Origin: Acanthopleura granulata
Taxonomy: Eukaryota; Mollusca; Polyplacophora; Chitonida; Chitonidae
Assembly: GCA_016165875.1 (NCBI GenBank)
Contig: JABBOT010000080.1
Location: forward strand, 30,499,326 to 30,563,325
Reading direction: 5' to 3'
DNA: 64,000 nt
Shown: one piece after another, positions 56,110-64,000 of the stretch
Numbering within the stretch: the stretch's first letter is position 1
Layout: each line of letters opens with the position of its first letter
Position numbers and translations under genes: made by a program
The notes under the pieces: generated by a model
What the model was told of the DNA's origin: nothing
What the model saw: only the letters and a program-made list of their open reading frames with translations
Databases searched by the model: none

Positions 56110-59100
56110 ATCGGTAAACCAAACATCTTCTCATTGTAAATCCATGGCAAGGGTATCAGTAATCTGAGAAAAAAGTAAACAAATGGCTTTCTCAATTCTG
56201 AGACAGAAATAAGCCATTCCCAAGATCAAACAAAGAAGCAAGAAGACACTAAGATAAATTCAATACATATAATTTCATAAACCACAATCTTAAAGGTACG
56301 ACGTAGATAAAATTTAAAATAACAATGCAAACAATAACAAAATATAGTTTCTTACTGAGATCAGAGTCGACCATAGTTCTGGTCTAAACATTAAGTCACA
56401 AATTCATCGCTACAGGATTTTAATTAATAAACTGTTCATTCGGTCATGACATGCCATAAAGTAAAAGTATGAGATATTCTAAATAATTAGGCTACAAGTA
56501 TTAATATTCAGTATGCTAATTAGGCAATCAGTTTATCCACAACACCGATATATTTGATATAGAACACGACATAAGTACACTGACACGTTTTAGCCCGGAT
56601 ATAATCACTCAGATGTAAGGAAAGTGACCGAGAAGGTTGAATGCAAATTGTTAAACTCACCTTAGCCACATTCAAACGCAAATCCTGCAAAACGCCCGCA
56701 AAGTATTGATGCAATTTTATGAGTATGGTGACATGTCGCCAACAGCTATCTGTATTCCTTATTTTATCGCATTTACACAATGGTATAGTTTGCGTAAATA
56801 AAACCAAGAACTGAAATACCACCTACAGTTTGTGCAATAGGATATACACATACAGAATATAGACTATTGAAGCATAGCGAGTAAAGGAAGGGCAGCCATG
56901 ACAGTAAGTTAGTTGACAAATGGCCACTTTTAACCCGTGAAATCCCGCCTCTTGTCAGTTTACTTCAGTTAGGGTAAAAAAATCTTCATCAATTTGTATT
57001 TCTACATGAGGTTACTCACCCTGTAAAAGCATGCAGCTTTAGTAATGAGTATACGATTCTTCCGTTGAAATCGGCCACAAATTTGCTTTGTTGAACATTC
57101 ACCGCGAGTCTGACAAATTATTAGTTTGTATGTATATTGAGTGCCATGAAAACAAGCGGTGGTTCTGGTATACACAGAACTTAAAGGGAAACTGAAATAT
57201 CGCAGTGTTATTAGCTGTAAGTTATCGATTATAACCCAGACCAACGAACAAAACAAAACCAAGACATCGCAGAAGAAAATGTGTAGGAATAATCTATATA
57301 AGATGAACTAACAAAACGATAGGTAATTAATCAAGAAAACTGAGAAGTGAAATCTAAAAACTGAAGCCTACGAAAGGAACGAAGGTATAAAAATAACTCA
57401 TCACCGATCGCGTATGGGAGAACGATGAAGCCACATCCCACGCTAATGTATCTAAAGTTTTAATGGTTTCATTTCCTCAAAGGACAAGCCTAGATTTTCT
57501 GAAAACGTTTCCATGAAGTAAATTAAAAGTAAATTGCAGAATTCTTTCTGAACAGTTTGAGTCCCACTGAAAACTATGTAAAGCAATTCAGTTACATCCA
57601 AGAAAGCAGACAAAAGTTTAAACGTAAATTGTCAAATGGTTTTATCTGAATATTAGTTAAACTGAATTTAAAGCCGATTTGTACAAGGCTGTGAGAGATA
57701 GGTGATGAGAAATGTATTACGTATTATGTATTTTTCTGACATGTACTTTTAGATTCCCGTAAGCAGAAGGAGGATATATGTTTTTCAGCCAGTAAACCAC
57801 CTGAAGACAGAAATTATTTCAAGGTAAATGCGTTCATGCATATCAATGGATTCCTTGTCCAGAAAGCTAATGCTGGCCTCGACTAAAGCCTTTACGTTAG
57901 TGTTTTGTTTCCTGACTTGTACATCGCATTGACGGAGGGAAACGTCGCATGGCAGCCATTAAATGGATGAGTGAATAACATTGCAGTGAGAATCTTGTCA
58001 TCTTAAACGTGGCGTTAAACAACAATTAAGATTTTAAAACCTCAAGACACCCATATATTCATTTCAAAACCTCAAAACACCCATACATTCATTTCAAGCT
58101 TAAAGGATTTTCAAAATGGGTTCTTCCTACACAGAAGAAATTACATTGGTGTATCAATTTGAACCTCATAGTGCACGACGTTGAAGACCCGATTTATGAC
58201 ACTGACATCTCTCGGATTCTGAGTTTCTGACGATACTTGTTGGCACTCTAGTACATGTATCCTTAAAGATACTAGAAACTCTCCTACCCAAAATTTCACA
58301 TTTGGCCGTGTGTAGCCCAAAATATTGATCAAGTGTCGTAACATATATATATATACTGAAAATAAAACAACTGTTGATTTCAAAAAAGCGTTTGAAATTT
58401 ACCTAACCTTCATACAAATAAAACTTAAGAGAAAATATCAAAACTTTCAAATTGCTAATTTTAAGTTAATAAAGCTATTTTTGCCCGCACGGACTGCCCA
58501 TTGGATGTATAAATCTCAGATTGCTCTGAGTGATCATTTAAAATAAAAAAAATCCAAAAATACAAAAGTTTTGGAAACTTTGATACTCTTTTACAAATAT
58601 TCTTAAAACCAGGAAAGGTATCAAAAAACGTTTGCAGTCATTGTTCAGCTTATGCATTTAGTTACATGTGTGTAAAGTTTCATAGCACTGTATTGAAAAA
58701 TAGGCAAGAAATAAGAAGTATTTCACCACACAGGAAGTATTTCACCACACAACCGCCTCGAAAAAAGAAATCACCCAAATGTCTGGAGGAGCATTATGTG
58801 TGACAAAATTCGTCAATAATTCGTTTGCATATAAATTTTAATCAGAAATTGTCCCGCCTCGAGTTAAAATCTTAACATATCAACCTACTTATGTTCATGT
58901 TTAAAACTTATCATGCTCCATGAAAGCGTAAATTGATGCTCTATCTTGATAACTGTGAGCAAAACCTGCTAGAATGTGTTTATAACTCGCTCCCCCAATG
59001 GCACCTTGTGGGGTGATTAAGGCTAACGTTTTAGTCAATACGTCTGCTTTGTAGTCCGCACACAGCCAGCCACAATATATAGCAGGAGGCAATACACATT

Positions 59101-59570
59101 CGCCAGAGGCATGTCTATTCACAGCAACAAAGAAAACATATCTGCCTTGACTCACATGGTATACTTTTTGTCAAATTTAAGGTATTGGCAATTTGAATTT
59201 GATTTTCATCTTTAAGTGAAATGAATGATACGAAAATGGGAAATGGAGAAGGAGCATATGAAATAAAAAAAAATTTGACCAAATTTCACCCCTGAAGGAT
59301 GCCAGTATCCTGGATTTAACACTGAACTAAAATGCCGAAGCTCTGACAGCTCGTAAAGGTTGTGCTTATATGACGTCATTCGGCGGAGACTACCGAGTGT
59401 TGGCGGCAAAAATGCATAAATTCGGCCTCATTATCTAGCGATTTTATGTGCTATATCACTCAGATTACTGTACACTTTTAAATTATATTTTTCATCTCTG
59501 TATAACAATGTATAAAGGGATAGCTAATTATCAATAAATACTAAATCTGGAGGCTAGTTTTCAAAGGCTT
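56110..59570. other. Gene-free spacer before gene C
   Basis: AT-rich; includes the block at 57765-57990 shared with the gene B upstream region, the 30-bp duplication at 58035 and a 19-bp duplication near 58715-58755 (gaagtatttcaccacac). No gene recognised. Confidence 0.45.
58035..58096. repeat. 30-bp direct duplication
   Basis: aaaacctcaagacacccata and aaaacctcaaaacacccata, each followed by (t/c)attcatttc. Confidence 0.8.
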
Positions 59571-59595
59571 ATGAAAGAATGAATGAATGAATGAA

Positions 59596-59885
59596 TGCTC
59601 ATTGTTTATCGCCCTACTCAAGAATATTTCACTTATACGAAGGCGGTGTCTCCTTGGTGCAGGACGGATTTCCACCGTATCTTTTATCTGGTGCTGCCTC
59701 ACCAAGACGACCTGCCGAAGAGACCCAACAAGCCCCCTCACCCAATCACATTATGCTGACACCGGGCCGACCAGTCCACCCTCTATCCTCTTATTGCTGA
59801 GCGTCTAGTGAGGAAGCAGGATGTACCACTTTTTAAAGTCTTTGGTATGACCCGACCCAGGTTTGAACCCAGATCTCCCCGTCCG
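59596..59885 (-). mobile_element. SINE family 2, with family-1-like 3' end
   Basis: A (gaat)n run at 59578-59597 leads to actcaagaatatttcactta as in family 1, while the body (cccaatcacattatgctgac, gctgagcgtctagtgagg, tgacccgacccagg) is family 2. The two families share their 3' domain. Confidence 0.7.
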
Positions 59886-60147
59886 AAAGTTCTACAAAGG
59901 ATTCTGAAGATAGAGTTTCAATGACATGGAAAAGAAATGCATTTATACGACATAAAGGGCATCACGCTGCAAACTTTGCCGTTGAGATGCACTTTAAAAC
60001 GCAATTAATGGCGCGGGTGTGACACATTATTTGTTAATCAGCAACATTATTGTTCTAAAGATATCTTATATACATGTAGGTAATGCTGTGCTTAATGCCC
60101 CTGTTTTCAATTTCTTCACTGGTTTACCTTTCGTCTGTTTTTTGCAG

Positions 60148-60243
60148 GCAAAACCAGCTGAAGGACGAACGGTTATAGATTGGATTAAGTTGAGATAACT
60201 GCCTGAGAGCTGGATTAAGTATCTGGATCAGGATATGTTAACC
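60148..60243 (+). other. Gene C 5' leader exon (untranslated part)
   Basis: Acceptor gttttttgcag ends at 60147; the leader gcaaaaccagctg matches gene B's acaaaaccagttg. It contains one full 30-bp unit (60182-60211) and a partial one. An in-frame ATG at 60235 precedes the ATG aligned with gene B by three codons, so the protein may start MLTMQK rather than MQK. Confidence 0.5.
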
Positions 60244-60289
60244 ATGCAGAAAACACACATTGCCCTGATTGTGTTAATAGTCACGTTAG
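60244..60289 (+). CDS. Gene C exon 1: signal peptide
   Basis: Encodes MQKTHIALIVLIVTL plus g before donor gtaagt; 46 nt, phase 1. Most residues match gene B exon 1, including the shared ending LIVTL/FIVTL-G. The alternative start at 60235 adds MLT in frame. Confidence 0.75.
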
Positions 60290-62328
60290 GTAAGTTCACT
60301 GATGAAATGTTTATAAACATGTCGGTTGTTTGAGATCACTTTGATGAATCATTTGTGAAACGGGTGTGCCTCGGTGGTAAGACAAATATGGCATGTGTAT
60401 CCGCATCTCCAGCATGGGAAAGTTCGGCATGGACTCCCAACTTAAGGTAGGAGGTTTTCCTCGTTAATCTGGGTTTCCTCCTTTCATATAAAAGTAGTGA
60501 ATTCTTCAGTATGAATTTTTTTCGTACAATTTCATAAATGTATATATACCAACCCAGGATGAAAGTTAATTCTTCGCATAACTAGGAAAATATCTGTGCA
60601 TTTATGTATGTGTGTGTTTGGTTTTATGTCGTACGTGACAATTTTTGAGTCATATGACGTCGAAGAGTCCTTAGTCTTGTCCAGCTCCGTTTCTTTGCTC
60701 TATAACCTTTCAGTGTTGAGCACCAAGCGAGGCAGCTACAAGAACCATTTTGGAAATCTTTGGCATGACCGGACCCAGGCTTAATCATGGATCTCCCCAC
60801 CTCGACACTATCATCTTTTACAAACTGGACTGATGGGATACAATGGTAACACCGGGAAGCAATGCTAGAGCTTACGCGCTTTCACGCCAAGTCAGATGTC
60901 CTTTTTGAACGACGTTTGCAGCCCAAAACAGATGTCAACTGTGCTCTTACCTCTCAGTGCGGCCGCACGCACAACATCGCATGTCTATTTGATTGGGTAA
61001 TGGCACTCCAGCCCCATACTCGCGACAGGAACAAGTATTTTCCAATTAATCGGCCATGATGTGCGTATTTGAGGCTTAACGCGCATGCGCCGTCACAGGA
61101 ACGAGAACTCGTCAACTTTGGGCTGACGTGCCATTACTGAGTGGAATATACGTGGGGTGTTGTGTGTGCGGCCGAGCTGAGAGGTAAGAGCCACAGTTGA
61201 CACCTGCTTTGGACTGCTAACTTCGTTCAGAAAGGACTTATCTGAACTGGTGTGAAAGCGCGTAAGCTCTAGCATTGCTCTTCACTGTGGCTGTGATATC
61301 CCATCAGTCCAGTGTATAAAGGACGGATTGAAATGCATGTAGCAACCTGGGGCTAGATATTAGCAATTATGAGCTCTAAACAAGTGATCATGACATGTCT
61401 CGAGCTGAGACCACCCCGCACCATGCACCATCTGTAGCCCATATTGTATATATTGTATCGTTGGAATTTTATATTCAGGTTCCGGTTTTCGGCGGAGCTA
61501 TGGACACATCAGACCCTCACATAAAGGTAATGTGTAATGAATTGTTAACCCAATTGTCTGTAAGGATCGGACTTCCGCTATAAAATCGTCGGGCAAGTGA
61601 CAAATAGAACATTAGTAATTCAAGAAACTGAAAAAATAAGCCAATCTATGAAACACCAAAATTTAGTTAAGCATAGAATTTAAAAATACTATCCGTTATT
61701 TGAGATAGAGCATGGTTATATTGTTCCAAAAATGTCTTCAAAAATCATTTAAAAATAATTTTTTTTGTGTAATTGCTTCAGGCGTTTTATCCTCCTAAAG
61801 TAATGCGATAAGAATACAAAAATATTCATATGCGACATACCAACGTTGAATTAAACTTTTGCATCCTTATTTTCAGGCTTCTGGTGGAGCTACGGGCAGA
61901 GCTATGGACACATCAGGCCCTCACAGAAAGGTAATGCGTAATGAATTGTTAACCCAGTTGTCTGTAAAGATCGGACTTCCGCTGTGAAATCGTCGGCCAA
62001 GTGACAAATAGAATCTTTCTAATTCAAGAAACTGAAAAAATAAGTCAATCTATGAAACACCAAAATTTAGCAAAGCATAGAATTTAAAAACACTATCCAT
62101 TATTTGAGATAGAGCATGGTTTTATTGTTCATTTAAAAAATGTCTTCAAAAAATCATTTAAAAATAATTTTTTTGCGTGTAATTGCTTCAGGGGTTTTAT
62201 CCTCCTAAAGTAATGCGATAAGAATACAAAAATGTTCATATGCGACATACCAACTTTGAATTAAACTTTTGCATCCTTATTTTCAGGTTTCTGGTGGAGC
62301 TACGGGCACACACGGTCCCGACAAAGAG
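60244..62328 (+). CDS. Gene C, third LAAO paralogue: 5' part only (signal exon and three mini-exons)
   Basis: Coding exons visible: 60244-60289 (signal peptide), 61479-61526, 61877-61930 and 62287-62328, all joining in phase 1 with GT-AG sites. Identity as an LAAO paralogue is inferred from the near-identical signal exon, homologous leader and first intron to gene B, mini-exons of the same type, and a block at about 63705-63795 homologous to gene B intron 2 (30352-30445). The FAD exon is not in the window; by collinearity it should be roughly 1-2 kb past the right edge. If instead the downstream exons are absent, this would be a separate secreted-peptide gene. The predicted extension, about 45 residues rich in Trp, Tyr, Arg and Lys, is far longer than in gene B. 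Confidence 0.65.
60635..60800 (-). mobile_element. SINE family 2 fragment in gene C intron 1
   Basis: cgaagagtccttagtcttgt, ttgagcaccaagcgaggcag, catgaccggacccaggctta. Lies just before the large inverted repeat. Confidence 0.6.
60824..61313. repeat. Large inverted repeat (foldback) in gene C intron 1
   Basis: The left arm begins actggactgatggga at 60824 and the right arm ends tcccatcagtccagt at 61313. Both carry agcaatgctagagcttacgc, then gcgctttcac, gtcaactgtg-ctcttacctctca and cggccgcac- in mirrored order, with a central spacer near 61010-61120. Arms are similar but not identical. No transposase is visible; a non-autonomous foldback element or inverted duplication is likely. Confidence 0.8.
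61479..61526 (+). CDS. Gene C mini-exon 1 (48 nt, phase 1-1)
   Basis: Acceptor atattcag ends at 61478; donor gtaatg starts 61527. Reads GSGFRRSYGHIRPSHK. The exon and the intron after it repeat almost unchanged at 61877-62286. The second half (SYGHIRPS-K) is shared with mini-exon 2. Confidence 0.68.
61877..61930 (+). CDS. Gene C mini-exon 2 (54 nt, phase 1-1)
   Basis: Acceptor ttattttcag ends at 61876; donor gtaatg starts 61931. Reads GFWWSYGQSYGHIRPSQK. Its first half matches mini-exon 3 (GFWWSYG) and its second half matches mini-exon 1 (SYGHIRPS-K), so it looks like a composite of the two. Confidence 0.7.
62287..62328 (+). CDS. Gene C mini-exon 3 (42 nt, phase 1-1)
   Basis: Acceptor ttattttcag ends at 62286; donor gtaatg starts 62329. 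Reads GFWWSYGHTRSRQR. The upstream intron end is almost identical to that before mini-exon 2, but the downstream intron diverges, marking the end of the duplicated unit. Confidence 0.68.
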
Positions 62329-64000
62329 GTAATGCGTGATGTATTAGTATGACTATTTACAAGATAGAACTTACTGTACAGAACCTCCTGGAGGTGGCAA
62401 ATAGATTGTTATTAACATGTACCTAAGGGTCAATATTCAGGAGGTGGACTCAGTGATTAGTACGGGCTAGCAACTGTTTCTGTGTGTCTCAGAAGGAGTC
62501 ATGAACTGCACCGTTATCCATGTATACTGGTCTTTTCAAGCAATTCAGAAAACTAAAATATACGTCATTCTATGGAAGGCAAAAATCTCAGTACAGAACT
62601 GAGTTTAAAAATTCTTTTTTTCAATTAGATTTTTCTTCATTAATAATGTGCCAGTCGTCCTTTAAAATTAATTTATTGTATAGTTTTTAAAGTGCAGAAG
62701 TTTTTTTTTTTTAATCCTATTTCATCAGATGTTATTCTGTGCTTTACATGTATATTTATTTATGCCACTTTTATCAATGTTATTTATGATTTATATGCTC
62801 AAATTGAAAATTTTGGTGCAAAGATTTCAAAAATGTTTCTGCCCAAGCGCGGCTGGTTTCATTGTCAAAATCATTCCAAAGGAATGTCAGTATTAAAATG
62901 TTTCTTGCAGAAGACATGCCTACCATCATTTTGGATATTCGGAGTAAGTTAACTATGTAAATGAGAAATAAAATGACCACAGTCATTAAACTCCTAACAC
63001 AACAAATGTACTTCATTACCTGTAACAGCATAGACAACACTGTACTTGTTTTCAGACACATGTGAGCAACGGACTGTTATCTCAAACCAAAAGTCTAAAC
63101 CTGAGATATAGTGTATAGTATTACGTGTATTTGTACCTTGAGTAGGGCGTACAACATTGAATATATAAGCTAACTTGCGTCCATATAATGACTAATGTGC
63201 TCAGTATCAACGCAGTGCGGGTCAGGGATGCGATGGGAACCAAGTCCGTCTCGTTCAAAGTGCTCGCCTGCCGCAACTGCATTTGTCCAATTGTAATGGC
63301 TTTTACGAAGAGGTTGATGGCCTTAGACCAACCACATGGACTTTTACATGTGGGTGTGACTTAACGTTCCCGCCTTGGAATCTGGATGAACTGAGTGAGT
63401 GAGTGCTTGGGGTTTAACGTCGTACTTAACAATTTTTCACACATATGACGACGAACAGTCCTTCTGGTGTTTGCATATACAGTGTGTCTTCTTGTAGCAG
63501 GGCGAGTCCATGCCGCCATTGGAACATCAACACCCCACCCAGTCACATTATACTGACATCGGGCCGACCAGTCCTGTTTCCTTGCTCTGACCTCCCAATG
63601 CTGAGCGCCAAGCGAGGGAGCAACAAGTACCATTTTTATAGTCTTTGGTGGTCGGAGGAACACAAGTTGTTCATCTTAGCCGACTGCAGCAGTTGTTTAG
63701 AATTGTGAAGGATCTTTGTGTTTACAAGATCCATTCTATGCAGGATGTATGACGTCCCGAGGGGCGCAGGAGAACATCGTCGGCGTTTTAAACTTAAGGG
63801 CAAATCTACTCTTACGTCGAGACTTTGGCCTCTAATGAATTGTGTCGCATATTTACACTTCGTCATTTTCCTGGTTTTCCTCGTGTCGAAAACCAGGCAG
63901 ATAGCGGGTAGATAAAAAAAAGTTATGAGACGGGAAACGGACTCACAATAAGAGCTGAAATGTAAGAGCTGAAATGTCACACTTGTGCCATATCCTGTTT
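62329..64000 (+). other. Gene C intron after the last recognised mini-exon
   Basis: AT-rich, with a SINE at 63405. 63705-63795 (gtttacaagatccattctat, gcaggatgtatgacgtc) matches gene B intron 2 at 30352-30445 (gtttacaagatccactgcca, gcaggttgtatgaagtc). No FAD-domain exon is inside the window. A 33-nt phase-compatible segment at 62911-62943 is noted but not called. Confidence 0.55.
63405..63660 (-). mobile_element. SINE family 2, near the right edge
   Basis: gtttaacgtcgtacttaaca, atatgacgacgaacagtcct, cagtgtgtcttcttgtagca, gtcacattatactgacatcg. Interrupts the alignment between gene B and gene C introns. Confidence 0.7.

Larger units (their letters stand above)
61479..62286 (+). repeat. Tandem duplication of an exon-plus-intron unit in gene C
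   Basis: Units 61479-61876 (398 bp) and 61877-62286 (410 bp) each hold one mini-exon and its following intron. The introns are nearly identical base for base, sharing long runs around ttcaagaaactgaaaaaata and cctcctaaagtaatgcgata, with a few small indels. This points to a recent duplication. Confidence 0.9.

Noticed and set aside
62911..62943. Possible fourth gene C mini-exon (33 nt, phase 1-1, acceptor ttcttgcag, donor gtaagt)
   Set aside because: Splice sites and phase fit, but the peptide (EDMPTIILDIR) does not resemble the other mini-exons and nothing in gene B matches it. Left uncalled until transcript data exist.
1..64000. CRISPR arrays, operons, rRNA genes, bacterial insertion sequences
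   Set aside because: None seen. Tandem arrays present have no unique spacers, and gene structure is clearly spliced eukaryotic.

Overview
This is eukaryotic, intron-rich, AT-rich, repeat-dense genomic DNA. Several tRNA-headed SINE families with tails of the type 'gaatatttcacttatacgacggc' plus degenerate LINEs point to a mollusc or another lophotrochozoan; this rests on repeat style and I cannot name a species. There is no prokaryotic gene organisation.

The real genes are a same-strand tandem array of secreted flavin amine oxidases of the L-amino-acid-oxidase (LAAO) type. Gene A (3193-9961) has six coding exons and encodes about 521 residues. Gene B (28976-40483) has seven coding exons and encodes about 529 residues. 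Gene C starts at 60244 (or 60235) and runs off the right edge; only its signal-peptide exon and three mini-exons are inside. Exon lengths (46, 376, 99, 219, 124 nt) and splice phases are the same in A and B, so they are clear paralogues. B and C also share a 5' leader exon with a 30-bp repeat, a homologous first intron, and short symmetric phase 1-1 mini-exons between the signal peptide and the FAD domain. Gene A has none of these that I can find, B has one and C has three. C's first two sit in near-identical units of about 400 bp, and the mini-exons encode aromatic and basic peptides (WWSYG, YGHIRPS). This modular N-terminal extension is the most unusual thing in the window.

Layout: 1-3190, repeats and no convincing gene; 3193-9961, gene A; 10-28.8 kb, spacer with SINEs, a B-family DNA polymerase relic (about 15.8-16.3 kb), two LINE relics (16.5-17.4 kb minus, 19.4-20.9 kb plus) and a Tc1-like relic (26.25-26.76 kb minus); 28.8-40.5 kb, gene B, with a LINE relic in an intron (35.7-36.66 kb minus); 40.5-60.1 kb, a second spacer with minisatellites, a degenerate C2H2 zinc-finger/transposon-type gene (47.5-49.1 kb minus) and a second Tc1-like relic; 60.15-64 kb, 5' part of gene C.

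Several blocks of the spacer before gene B recur in the same order before gene C (23.3, 24.2, 25.8, 28.4 and 28.8 kb against 51.5, 52.1, 55.2, 57.8 and 60.1 kb). A block in gene B intron 2 (30.35 kb) recurs at 63.7 kb. The locus therefore grew by large segmental duplication, and gene C's FAD exon should lie a little beyond the right edge. All homology statements are by eye; no alignment or database search was run.
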